DNA from: Streptococcus sp. CF8_St5-11
GTDB lineage: Bacteria > Bacillota > Bacilli > Lactobacillales > Streptococcaceae
Direction: 5' to 3'
Length of the DNA stretch: 64,000 nt
Assembly: GCF_024295625.1 (NCBI RefSeq)
Contig: NZ_JANCOJ010000005.1
Coordinates: 1-64,000 of the forward strand
In this document: piece after piece, positions 56,593-64,000 of the stretch
Layout of the letters: the number at the start of each line of letters is the position of its first letter
Position numbering within the stretch: position 1 is the first letter of the stretch
Notes under the pieces: model-generated
Database searches by the model: none
What the model was told of the DNA's origin: nothing
Seen by the model: the letters and a program-made list of their open reading frames with translations, nothing else
Program-made: the position numbers and the translations under genes

Positions 56593-56820
56593 ATGTTAAA
56601 TAAATTATTGTCCTTATATTTACAAAGTTTAGTGACGACAACGATTTTAGTTGGGATCGCTTCTTGTATTTGGATTGGCTACCGTGCCCTTAAGAAGAAA
56701 GATAAAACAGCCAAGCAACGACAAGCCCATTTGTATGATATCCTCTTAATTGATATCATGACGATTCCTATTTTAACCTTTGCGGTCATAGGGATTTTGT
56801 TTATCTTTCAAGCACGATAA
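56593..56820 (+). CDS. DUF4059 family small membrane protein
   Basis: 75 residues with two membrane segments (SLVTTTILVGIASCIWIGYRAL and IDIMTIPILTFAVIGILFIF) joined by a basic loop (KKKDKTAKQRQ). Start at ATG 56593 after TTGGAG. A small family known from streptococci, commonly between an amino-acid transporter and trxB. Function unknown. Confidence 0.82.
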   Translation: MLNKLLSLYLQSLVTTTILVGIASCIWIGYRALKKKDKTAKQRQAHLYDILLIDIMTIPILTFAVIGILFIFQAR

Positions 56821-56849
56821 TTGCAAAAAGACCGTGTTAGAATTATAAT
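56821..56849 (+). promoter_or_regulatory. trxB promoter
   Basis: TTGCAA (56821-56826), 17-bp spacer, TATAAT (56844-56849). Confidence 0.85.
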
Positions 56850-56878
56850 GGTTACAACAAAACAGAAAGAGGTTGAGT

Positions 56879-57790
56879 ATGTTTGATACAGTGATTATTG
56901 GAGCAGGTCCTGCAGGGATGACTGCTGCCCTTTATGCAGCACGAAGCAATTTAAAAGTCGCATTGATTGAGAGAGGAATTCCAGGCGGTCAAATGAACAA
57001 TACGTCTGACATTGAAAACTATCCTGGCTATGCGAATATTAGTGGTCCAGACTTGGCTGAAAAAATGTTCGAGCCTTTAGAGAATCTTGGTGTGGAACAT
57101 TTGTTTGGACAGGTAGAGCGCATCGAAGACCACGGAGCAACCAAAAAGATTATCACAGATGATGGGGAATTTGAAGCTAAAACCGTGGTGATTGCAACAG
57201 GGTCTAACCACCGTTCATTGAATGTCCCTGGTGAAGAGGAGCTGAATAGTAGAGGGGTTTCCTACTGTGCTGTTTGTGATGGAGCTTTCTTTAGAGACGA
57301 GGATCTCTTAGTTGTTGGTGGTGGCGATTCTGCTGTAGAAGAAGCTGTCTTTTTGACTCAGTTTGCAAAAACAGTGACCATTGCCCATCGTCGTGATCAG
57401 TTGCGTGCCCAAAAAGTTCTTCAAGATCGTGCCTTTGCCAATGATAAAATTCACTTTGCTTGGAATACGGTTGTTGAAGAAATTAAGGGTGAACAAAAAG
57501 TAACGTCTGTCCTTTTAAAAGATGTGAAGACAGGAGAGGTTAGAGAGCAAGCCTTCGGTGGTGTCTTTATCTATGTTGGTTTAGATCCTGTCAGTGATTT
57601 TGCGACAGAACTTGGTATTTTAGATGAAAATGGCTGGGTGATCACGGATGATCATATGAGAACCACAGTCCCAGGTATTTTTGCAGTTGGCGATGTTCGT
57701 CAAAAAGATTTGCGTCAAGTGACGACAGCCGTCGGAGACGGTGCGATTGCTGGCCAAGAAGTTTATAAATATATCACAGAAAACTTTTAA
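56879..57790 (+). CDS. trxB: Thioredoxin reductase
   Basis: NADPH/FAD enzyme that reduces thioredoxin. The 303 residues comprise the FAD loop IIGAGPAGMTAALYAAR at the N terminus, the redox pair CAVC in SYCAVCDGAFF near 132-142, the NADPH loop VVGGGDSAVEEAVFL and the FAD end GIFAVGDVR near 272. Start ATG 56879, 6 nt after AGAGG; TTG two codons earlier is less likely. Confidence 0.95.
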   Translation: MFDTVIIGAGPAGMTAALYAARSNLKVALIERGIPGGQMNNTSDIENYPGYANISGPDLAEKMFEPLENLGVEHLFGQVERIEDHGATKKIITDDGEFEAKTVVIATGSNHRSLNVPGEEELNSRGVSYCAVCDGAFFRDEDLLVVGGGDSAVEEAVFLTQFAKTVTIAHRRDQLRAQKVLQDRAFANDKIHFAWNTVVEEIKGEQKVTSVLLKDVKTGEVREQAFGGVFIYVGLDPVSDFATELGILDENGWVITDDHMRTTVPGIFAVGDVRQKDLRQVTTAVGDGAIAGQEVYKYITENF

Positions 57791-57793
57791 TCT

Positions 57794-57827
57794 AAAAAAT
57801 CTGAGCTTCCTGTCTCAGATTTTTTTC
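57794..57827 (+). terminator. Terminator of trxB
   Basis: AAAATCTGAG with CTCAGATTTTTTT, eight-base loop. Confidence 0.9.
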
Positions 57828-57862
57828 ATGCTTTCCTTTCAGTATTCAATAGAGCTGAAATG

Positions 57863-57871
57863 TGCTATAAT
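57863..57871 (+). promoter_or_regulatory. pncB-nadE promoter (extended -10)
   Basis: TGCTATAAT (57863-57871); no strong -35. Confidence 0.65.
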
Positions 57872-57928
57872 GGTACTAATTTTATGGTAGGAATTCATAG
57901 AACAAATCTATAAAAAAGAGGTATACAT

Positions 57929-59389
57929 ATGTATCCAGATGACAGTTTAACCTTGCATACTGATTTATACCAAATCAACATGATGCAGGTCTATTTTGAT
58001 CAAGGTATCCACAATAAACATGCCGTATTTGAAGTGTATTTTCGTCAACAGCCTTTTAAAAACGGCTACGCAGTATTTGCTGGCTTAGAGAGAATTGTAA
58101 AATACTTGGAAAACTTGAGTTTTTCTGAGAGCGATATTGCCTATTTAGAGTCACTTGGTTATCATGGGGCCTTCTTGGAATATCTCCGTGATCTCAAGTT
58201 GGAATTGACGGTACGATCGGCTCAAGAAGGAGACTTAGTCTTTGCCAATGAACCAATCGTTCAGGTAGAGGGCCCTCTGGCTCAGTGTCAATTGGTGGAA
58301 ACAGCCATTTTGAATATCGTCAACTTTCAAACCTTGATAGCCACAAAAGCTGCTCGTATTCGTTCAGTCATTGAAGATGAGCCTTTGATGGAATTTGGAA
58401 CACGTCGTGCGCAAGAAATGGATGCTGCCATTTGGGGAACTCGTGCGGCAGTCATCGGAGGGGCCAATGGAACTAGTAATGTTCGGGCAGGAAAACTCTT
58501 TGGAATCCCAGTTTTAGGAACTCATGCCCATTCTCTTGTACAGGTATATGGAAATGACTATCAAGCCTTTAAGGCGTATGCGGAAACCCATAAAGATTGT
58601 GTCTTCCTCGTCGATACCTATGATACGCTTCGTATTGGGGTACCAGCAGCTATTCAGGTAGCGCGTGAAATGGGAGATAAGATCAATTTCCTAGGCGTCC
58701 GGATTGACTCAGGAGATATTGCCTATATTTCTAAAAAGGTTCGCCAGCAATTAGATGAGGCTGGGTTTACAAATGCTAAAATCTACGCTTCTAATGACTT
58801 GGATGAAAATACCATCCTCAACTTAAAAATGCAAAAAGCAAAAATTGATGTTTGGGGTGTAGGAACCAAGTTAATTACAGCTTACGATCAACCAGCACTT
58901 GGGGCGGTATACAAAATTGTCTCTGTTGAAAACGATGCAGGAGAGATGATCAATACCATCAAGCTTTCCAATAATGCGGAGAAAGTTTCTACTCCTGGTA
59001 AAAAGCAAGTCTGGCGGATTACGAGCCGTGAAAAAGGTAAATCAGAAGGGGACTACATCACTTATGATGGAGTAGATGTTTCACAACTGACTGAACTTAA
59101 AATGTTCCATCCGACTTATACCTACATTAATAAAACGGTCCGAAACTTTGAGGCCATTCCTCTTTTAGTGGATATTTTTAAAGAGGGTCAATTGGTTTAT
59201 CAACTGCCAACATTGTCAGAAATTCAAGAATATGCTCGTAAAAATTACGATCAATTATGGGATGAATATAAGCGCGTCCTCAATCCACAGCATTACCCAG
59301 TTGACTTGGCCAAAGATATTTGGCAGGATAAGATGGATCTGATCGAGGAAATGCGTAACAAGGCTAATGGAGAAGGAGAAGCAAAATGA
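57929..59389 (+). CDS. pncB: Nicotinate phosphoribosyltransferase
   Basis: Makes nicotinate mononucleotide from nicotinate and PRPP in NAD salvage. The 486-residue protein starts with the typical [18 protein letters not shown], has [15 protein letters not shown] near 155, GTHAHSLVQ near 199 and the phosphate loop region [14 protein letters not shown] near 255. AGAGGTAT precedes ATG. Overlaps nadE by 4 bp; the two steps nearly complete salvage, with NadD missing here. Confidence 0.95.
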   Translation: MYPDDSLTLHTDLYQINMMQVYFDQGIHNKHAVFEVYFRQQPFKNGYAVFAGLERIVKYLENLSFSESDIAYLESLGYHGAFLEYLRDLKLELTVRSAQEGDLVFANEPIVQVEGPLAQCQLVETAILNIVNFQTLIATKAARIRSVIEDEPLMEFGTRRAQEMDAAIWGTRAAVIGGANGTSNVRAGKLFGIPVLGTHAHSLVQVYGNDYQAFKAYAETHKDCVFLVDTYDTLRIGVPAAIQVAREMGDKINFLGVRIDSGDIAYISKKVRQQLDEAGFTNAKIYASNDLDENTILNLKMQKAKIDVWGVGTKLITAYDQPALGAVYKIVSVENDAGEMINTIKLSNNAEKVSTPGKKQVWRITSREKGKSEGDYITYDGVDVSQLTELKMFHPTYTYINKTVRNFEAIPLLVDIFKEGQLVYQLPTLSEIQEYARKNYDQLWDEYKRVLNPQHYPVDLAKDIWQDKMDLIEEMRNKANGEGEAK

Positions 59390-60210
59390 GTTTGCAAGAA
59401 GAGATTATCCAACAATTGGGTGTCAAGCCTAGCATTGATCCTCAGGAAGAGATTCGCCGCTCGGTTGATTTCTTAAAAAGATATCTAAAAAAACATCCCT
59501 TCTTGAAAACATTTGTATTAGGGATCTCAGGAGGACAAGATTCGACTCTTGCTGGGCGATTAGCTCAATTAGCCATGGAAGAAATGCGCGCAGAGACTGG
59601 AGATACCGCTTACCAATTTATTGCCGTTCGTCTTCCTTATGGGGTACAGACAGATGAAGAAGATGCTCAAAAAGCTTTGGCCTTCATCCAGCCAGATGTC
59701 AGCCTAGTCGTTAACATCAAGGAATCGGTTGATGCAATGGAACGTGCTGTCGAAGCAACAGGAACGGATATCTCCGACTTCAACAAGGGCAATATCAAGG
59801 CACGTAGCCGCATGATTGCTCAGTATGCTTTAGCAGGTGCGCGGAGTGGAGCCGTTATTGGGACGGACCATGCAGCGGAAAACATTACAGGTTTCTTCAC
59901 AAAATTTGGAGATGGTGGTGCAGATATTTTACCCCTTTTCCGTTTGAACAAGCGCCAAGGAAAACAATTGCTTAAAACCTTGGGAGCTGATCCTGCTCTC
60001 TATGAGAAAATCCCAACTGCAGATTTGGAAGAAGAAAAACCAGGTGTTGCTGATGAAGTAGCGCTGGGTGTCACCTATAATGAAATCGATGATTATCTAG
60101 AAGGCAAACAAGTGAGCCCAGAAGCTCAAGCAACTATTGAAAAATGGTGGTACAAAGGCCAACACAAACGCCACTTGCCAATCACAGTATTTGATCATTT
60201 CTGGGAGTAA
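59386..60210 (+). CDS. nadE: NAD+ synthetase (ammonia dependent)
   Basis: Amidates deamido-NAD to NAD. The 274-residue N-type ATP pyrophosphatase has the P loop [15 protein letters not shown] near residue 46-60 and [21 protein letters not shown] near 160. No glutaminase domain, so ammonia is used directly. Coupled to pncB by ATGA overlap. Confidence 0.96.
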   Translation: MSLQEEIIQQLGVKPSIDPQEEIRRSVDFLKRYLKKHPFLKTFVLGISGGQDSTLAGRLAQLAMEEMRAETGDTAYQFIAVRLPYGVQTDEEDAQKALAFIQPDVSLVVNIKESVDAMERAVEATGTDISDFNKGNIKARSRMIAQYALAGARSGAVIGTDHAAENITGFFTKFGDGGADILPLFRLNKRQGKQLLKTLGADPALYEKIPTADLEEEKPGVADEVALGVTYNEIDDYLEGKQVSPEAQATIEKWWYKGQHKRHLPITVFDHFWE

Positions 60211-60231
60211 AAAGGTCCAGTAGACCTTTTT
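60209..60231 (+). terminator. Terminator of pncB-nadE
   Basis: AAAAAGGTC and GACCTTTTT around CAGTA. The following 60232-60419 stretch holds a second terminator-like hairpin near 60329-60358 (GAAGGGCGG with CCGTCCTTTTC), a -10-like TATAAT near 60304-60309, and a TGCAAC/GTTGCA inverted repeat near 60378-60393. No gene. Confidence 0.82.
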
Positions 60232-60419
60232 AGCCCAGGTCTTAACATAGGAGAACGAGGTAGGAAACGGTAACTCGTGGAGTTCGATTTCGTAGTCTGA
60301 CTATATAATATTGTGAAAAGCATTAAAAAGAAGGGCGGTTTCATCCGTCCTTTTCTTCTAGATTAAAGTAAAAAACTTGCAACGTTCAAGTTGCATGAAA
60401 AAATGAAGGGAGACAATCT

Positions 60420-60971
60420 ATGAATCATCTTGGAAGTCTTGTCATAGAGACAGAGCATTTATACTTGAGGCCTTTCGTTTTGGAAGATGCACCAGCGATG
60501 TTTGAAAATTGGGCTTCGGATCCTGAAACCCTGAAATATGTCACTTGGGATGCCCATGCATCTACTGAGAGAACCAGAGAATCGATCAAAAGATGGATCG
60601 AACAGTATCGTAAACCAGATACTTATAAATGGGCGCTTTGTTTGAAAACATCACTGGATCAGGTAATTGGAGATATTAGTGTGGTTTCTCAAGACCAGGA
60701 AAGTCAATCATGCGAGCTAGGTTATATCCTTGGCAAGAAATTCTGGGGGCGGGGATTCATGACAGAAGCCGTCATAGCTGTTTTGGATTTCTTATTGAAC
60801 AAAGTCGGATTTAAAGAAATCAAAGCCACTTATGTCAGTTTAAATCCTGCTTCAGGGAAAGTCATGGAAAAGGCAGGAATGCAGTATGTAGAAACCATCC
60901 CTCATGCCATTCAACGCAAAGGATATTGCGGGGATAAAATCATCTATTCTAAACAGAATCCCTCTCTATAG
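60420..60971 (+). CDS. GNAT family N-acetyltransferase (RimJ/RimL type)
   Basis: 183 residues. Starts in the RimJ/RimL manner (LVIETEHLYLRPFVLEDAPAMFENWASDP), has LGYILGKKFWGRGFMTEAVIAVL as acetyl-CoA site near 100-122 and NPASGKVMEKAGMQ at the C-terminal end. AAGGGAG precedes ATG. Substrate unknown. Confidence 0.88.
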   Translation: MNHLGSLVIETEHLYLRPFVLEDAPAMFENWASDPETLKYVTWDAHASTERTRESIKRWIEQYRKPDTYKWALCLKTSLDQVIGDISVVSQDQESQSCELGYILGKKFWGRGFMTEAVIAVLDFLLNKVGFKEIKATYVSLNPASGKVMEKAGMQYVETIPHAIQRKGYCGDKIIYSKQNPSL

Positions 60972-60983
60972 GGTGATTTTTAC

Positions 60984-61011
60984 TTGAAGATTCTGCTCAA
61001 AGGATTATAAT
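60984..61011 (+). promoter_or_regulatory. pepC promoter
   Basis: TTGAAG (60984-60989), 16-bp spacer, TATAAT (61006-61011). Confidence 0.75.
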
Positions 61012-61038
61012 AGTAAATAATGAAAAAAGGAGATTGCT

Positions 61039-62373
61039 ATGTCAGAATTAACGAAAGAATTTACAGACCAGCTCTATGCTAATTATGAAGCAAATGTGAA
61101 ATATGCGGCTCTTGAAAATGCTGTTACCCACAATGGGATCCATGCATCGCTTGAAACGCGCAAGAGTGCAGTAGAAAATACACCAGTTTTTTCACTTGAT
61201 TTGACCAAGGATAAGGTGACAAACCAAAAAGCATCTGGACGTTGTTGGATGTTTGCGGCTTTAAATACCTTCCGTCACAAGATGATTTCAAGCTTCCAAT
61301 TGGAGGATTTTGAATTGTCTCAAGCACATACTTTCTTTTGGGATAAGTATGAAAAATCAAACTGGTTTTTGGAGCAAGTGATTGCTACAGCAGATCAAGA
61401 ATTGACCAGCCGTAAGGTGGCTTTTCTCCTACAAACCCCACAACAAGATGGTGGTCAATGGGATATGGTGGTATCCCTCTTTGAGAAATACGGAGTGGTT
61501 CCAAAATCAGTTTATCCGGAATCGATTTCTTCAAGTAATAGCCGGGAATTGAACACCTACCTCAATAAACTCTTGCGTCAAGATGCGCAAATCTTGCGTG
61601 ACTTGATTCACTCAGGCGCAGATAGTGAGGCAGTTGCGAGCAAGAAACAAGCGTTGTTGCAAGAAATCTTTAACTTCTTGGCTATGTCTTTAGGATTGCC
61701 TCCGCGTGAATTTGACTTTTCATACCGTGATAAGGACAACCAATTCCATACCGAAAGTGGCTTAACTCCACAAAGCTTCTACAAAAAATATGTAGACCTT
61801 CAATTAGACGATTACGTCTCCATTATCAATGCCCCAACTACAGATAAGCCATATGGAAAATCTTACACCGTAGATATGCTGGGCAATGTGGTTGGTAGCC
61901 GTCCAGTCCGCTACCTAAATGTTCCAATGGATCGATTGAAAGAATTAGCTATTGCTCAAATGAAAGCAGGAGAAACTGTCTGGTTTGGTTCAGATGTAGG
62001 CCAAGTCAGCAACCGTAAAGCCGGAATCCTGGCAACAGATGTCTACGATTTTGAAGCAGGCATGGACATTCATTTGACACAAGACAAGGCGGGTCGCTTG
62101 GACTATGCAGAAAGTCTCATGACACACGCTATGGTCTTGACAGGGGTTGATTTAGACGAAGCAGGTCAGCCTCGTAAATGGAAGGTTGAAAATTCATGGG
62201 GAGACAAGGTCGGTACAGATGGTTACTTTGTGGCTTCTGATGCTTGGATGGATGAATATACCTATCAAATCGTGGTTCGTAAAGAATTCCTAACAGCAGA
62301 CGAATTAGCAGCCTATGAAGCAGAACCAATTGTCCTAGCACCGTGGGATCCAATGGGAGCTTTAGCAAAATAA
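61039..62373 (+). CDS. pepC: Aminopeptidase C (bleomycin hydrolase family)
   Basis: Intracellular cysteine aminopeptidase (C1B) that trims peptides for nutrition. The 444 residues have the papain-type triad: Cys69 in ASGRCWMFAALN, His near 365 in LMTHAMVLTGVD and Asn near 386 in VENSWGDKVG. AAAAGGAG precedes ATG. Its terminator is duplicated around a MITE-like element. Confidence 0.96.
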   Translation: MSELTKEFTDQLYANYEANVKYAALENAVTHNGIHASLETRKSAVENTPVFSLDLTKDKVTNQKASGRCWMFAALNTFRHKMISSFQLEDFELSQAHTFFWDKYEKSNWFLEQVIATADQELTSRKVAFLLQTPQQDGGQWDMVVSLFEKYGVVPKSVYPESISSSNSRELNTYLNKLLRQDAQILRDLIHSGADSEAVASKKQALLQEIFNFLAMSLGLPPREFDFSYRDKDNQFHTESGLTPQSFYKKYVDLQLDDYVSIINAPTTDKPYGKSYTVDMLGNVVGSRPVRYLNVPMDRLKELAIAQMKAGETVWFGSDVGQVSNRKAGILATDVYDFEAGMDIHLTQDKAGRLDYAESLMTHAMVLTGVDLDEAGQPRKWKVENSWGDKVGTDGYFVASDAWMDEYTYQIVVRKEFLTADELAAYEAEPIVLAPWDPMGALAK

Positions 62374-62383
62374 TGATATAGAA

Positions 62384-62403
62384 AAGAGCCGAAAGGCTCT
62401 TTT
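62384..62403 (+). terminator. pepC terminator stem, left copy
   Basis: AAGAGCCGAAAGGCTCTTTT. The same 20 bases recur at 62664-62683 on the other side of the element. Only four T residues follow the stem here. Confidence 0.85.
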
Positions 62404-62404
62404 C

Positions 62405-62660
62405 AGATTGAAGACAAAATATCTTAAAAACTTTCCTTAGGTGAGTACGGACGTCAGCGAACTTCTTTAAAGTTCCATGACTAATTATTGAGTCTAAGGT
62501 CTCAATAATTCCGAGTGCCTGAAACAATAACGTTTCAAGCACTTTTCTCACAGCGGAAAGTTTCAGTATTTTCTTAAATCGATTTAAATATTGGAACTCA
62601 ATTTTGTTTTTTGCAGAATCACTTAACTTATTTTGCTTTAAAATAGTTTGTCTACATTCT
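62405..62660. mobile_element. MITE-like element, copy B (256 bp, structured core)
   Basis: Terminal inverted repeats AGATTGAAGACAAA (62405-62418) and TTTGTCTACATTCT (62647-62660), 12 of 14 matching. The core shares long identical runs with copy A, such as CTTTCCTTAGGTGAGTACGG (62431-62450) and GACTAATTATTGAG. The third hairpin pairs GTGCCTGAAAC (62515-62525) with GTTTCAAGCAC (62532-62542), with one compensatory change and one mismatch compared with copy A. CCTTAGG (62435-62441) can pair with CTAAGG (62494-62499). Non-coding. Confidence 0.78.
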
Positions 62661-62663
62661 AAT

Positions 62664-62688
62664 AAGAGCCGAAAGGCTCTTTTTTTTA
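62664..62688 (+). terminator. pepC terminator, right copy
   Basis: AAGAGCCGAAAGGCTCTTTT (62664-62683), identical to the left copy, here with a full run of T to 62688. The stretch to about 62768 is AT-rich with no visible feature. Confidence 0.88.
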
Positions 62689-62768
62689 TATACTCAAAAA
62701 TAAAAAAGCTGGGAAGTCTAACTAAATAAATCAGATTTTATTCGTTCTGGTTTTTTAACCATTGTTTT

Positions 62769-62795
62769 AAAAAAAGCCGGGCAAAAGCCCGACTT
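62769..62795 (-). terminator. Terminator of pbp1A
   Basis: On the minus strand AGTCGGGC and GCCCGGCT pair around TTTT, with a G-U pair that works only in the minus-strand RNA, followed by seven T residues. Confidence 0.9.
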
Positions 62796-62805
62796 CTCCA
62801 TTCTA

Positions 62806-64000
62806 TTATTCGTTATGATTGTTAGAGTCTTGCGAAGAAGGCTCAGATGGTTTAGATTGATTTTCTTCGTTCGAAGAGCTAGACGATGGTTCTTCATACG
62901 AATACTGATCAGTGGAATAACTTGGCTCATAGTAGTAGTTATTGTAGTTGTTCTTACCATTGTTTAAGTAGAGATAAGAACCACTTCGATACAGTCCACT
63001 TGGTTGCGTCCAATCCGTATGACCAGAGTTATTATTATTAGCAAGATAGAGCATCATTTGACGGTAGACATCCGTTGCGACCTGTATTCCATTATCCAAT
63101 ACTGGTGTAAAGCGATTGGAATAACCTGTCCATACTGCCATGGCATATTCAGGAGTGTAGCCTACAAACAATTCATCCGGTGTTACAATATTTGAATAAG
63201 CATTTTTTGTCAATTTACCGATTTCGTTATCAGCATAGTTTGATGTACCTGTCTTACCAGCTTGGTAGATTCCCGAAATGGCAGCATTTGTACCGGTACC
63301 AGACAAGAGAACTGTCTTCATCATATCTGTCATCATGTAGGCAGTTGTTGCTTTCATTGCACGAGTTCCTTCGGACTCAAATTCCTTGGTTGTGCCATCA
63401 CTAAAGACAACCCGACTAACATAGGATGGTTTGTAATAGGTACCGCCATTGGCAAAAGCAGCATAGGCAGCTGCCATTTTCTCACTGCTGGCTCCGTATT
63501 TGTTGCTAGAATCGCTAGTGTTACTCGAGATAGCGTTGGCGTAAACCATTTCTGGGTAATCGATCCCTAATCCATTGAGGAATTTCTTAGCTTGTTTAAG
63601 ACCAACTTTTTCCAGGGCCTTCACCGCAGGCACGTTACGAGATTGTTGAATTGCGTAGGTAATGGACATGCTACCATAGTATGAACGGTCCCAGTTGTAG
63701 ACAGGCGTTGATGAATGAGGGAAGTTGTATGGCGCATCTGTTGTAGTAGCTGCTGTAGAGGTATATTCCTCATGTTCAAGAGCTGGTGCGTAATCTGTGA
63801 TTGGTTTCATTGTTGAACCCCAGTCACGGTTCGTTTCAACCGCTTGGTTTGTACCAAAGGAAACATTGCTGGATTGGTGACGAGAACCCAGCTGAGCAAT
63901 GACTTTACCAGTATTGACATCAATAACGGTAGAAGCTACTTGCATTTCATCATCCGGGTAATTGACATATTCATCTGTATTGTAGATATCCCATAGTTTC
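62806..64000 (-). CDS. pbp1A: Penicillin-binding protein 1A (class A), C-terminal part, cut by the window end
   Basis: Bifunctional glycosyltransferase/transpeptidase of peripheral wall synthesis; only about the last 398 codons are inside the window and the frame is open to base 64000. Visible are the transpeptidase motifs GSTMK (active Ser), QQSRNVPA (SxN type) and AGKTGTSNY (KTG), and after them an Asn/Tyr/Ser/Pro/Gln-rich low-complexity tail ([20 protein letters not shown]). The glycosyltransferase half lies beyond the right edge. The first ATG inside the window (63945) is internal: codons upstream read [17 protein letters not shown]. Confidence 0.95.
   Translation of the reverse strand, partial: KLWDIYNTDEYVNYPDDEMQVASTVIDVNTGKVIAQLGSRHQSSNVSFGTNQAVETNRDWGSTMKPITDYAPALEHEEYTSTAATTTDAPYNFPHSSTPVYNWDRSYYGSMSITYAIQQSRNVPAVKALEKVGLKQAKKFLNGLGIDYPEMVYANAISSNTSDSSNKYGASSEKMAAAYAAFANGGTYYKPSYVSRVVFSDGTTKEFESEGTRAMKATTAYMMTDMMKTVLLSGTGTNAAISGIYQAGKTGTSNYADNEIGKLTKNAYSNIVTPDELFVGYTPEYAMAVWTGYSNRFTPVLDNGIQVATDVYRQMMLYLANNNNSGHTDWTQPSGLYRSGSYLYLNNGKNNYNNYYYEPSYSTDQYSYEEPSSSSSNEENQSKPSEPSSQDSNNHNE

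Noticed and set aside
62129..62551. 140-residue minus-strand frame crossing from pepC into element copy B
   Set aside because: Most of it is antisense to pepC; it does not recur in copy A, so the element does not encode it.
1..64000. Prophage, integrative element, insertion sequence with transposase or CRISPR array
   Set aside because: No integrase, transposase, cas gene or regularly spaced direct repeats were seen; gene order is core-like throughout.

Overview
The window looks like chromosomal core DNA from a low-GC Gram-positive coccus of the genus Streptococcus, most likely of the mitis/sanguinis group (something like S. parasanguinis, S. australis or S. infantis; the species is an inference and could not be tested here). 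The evidence is gene content and order: a complete streptococcal fab-acc cluster with FabT, FabM and FabK; a mannose PTS with ManO; the ecsAB-ccrZ-trmB-rimP-nusA-ylxRQ-infB-rbfA block; glyQ-glyS behind a T-box; rsmH-ftsL-pbp2X-mraY; pncB-nadE; pepC; and the end of pbp1A. No integrase, transposase, prophage or CRISPR array is visible. The accessory signal sits in the intergenic regions.

Layout. 1-260: end of an rRNA operon (5S rRNA, tRNA-Asn). 524-1879: aspartate kinase, minus strand. 2122-12787: type II fatty acid synthesis in the order fabM, fabT, fabH, acpP, fabK, fabD, fabG, fabF, accB, fabZ, accC, accD, accA, with three FabT-type palindromes in front of fabM, fabT and fabK. 12830-17524, minus strand: serS behind a T-box leader, manO, and the mannose PTS operon manL-manM-manN. 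17898-19923, minus strand: adhP with a CcpA (cre) site, and a HAD phosphatase. 20099-23880: purine permease, tsaE, an acetyltransferase and an LCP-family wall ligase. 23902-24618, minus strand: a small anchored coiled-coil protein and a HIT protein. 24686-33459: ABC exporter EcsAB, cell-cycle regulator CcrZ, TrmB, then the rimP-nusA-infB-rbfA translation/transcription operon. 33910-38042: Na/Pi cotransporter, nagA, a small membrane protein, aldo/keto reductase. 38311-42729: a 1472-residue surface subtilisin-like protease. 43065-48137: glyQ, glyS, a DUF896 protein and an amino-acid permease. 48397-48576: an unlisted 59-residue membrane protein. 48727-54771: division and wall genes rsmH, ftsL, pbp2X, mraY, then a DEAD-box helicase. 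54968-57790: polar amino-acid ABC transporter, DUF4059 protein, trxB. 57929-60971: NAD salvage (pncB, nadE) and an acetyltransferase. 61039-62373: pepC. 62806 to the window end: pbp1A, minus strand, truncated by the window.

The genes mostly serve envelope growth: membrane lipid synthesis under FabT control, septal and side-wall peptidoglycan synthesis, wall ligation and cell-cycle control, alongside the translation machinery and sugar or amino-acid uptake under likely CcpA and T-box control.

The most interesting find is a pair of about 250-bp elements, at 33484-33732 and 62405-62660. They have matching 14-15 bp terminal inverted repeats and a conserved, apparently RNA-structured core, with one base-pair covariation and a possible pseudoknot. 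Each copy is flanked on both sides by copies of the local Rho-independent terminator stem. They look like a MITE-type element that targets transcription terminators. A third structured intergenic block, between glyQ and glyS, shares a short core with them in inverse orientation. Other points of interest are candidate leaderless transcripts (tsaE, the 59-residue gene, rsmH), the unusual rimP start, and a surface protease that has a YSIRK-type signal but no LPXTG anchor.
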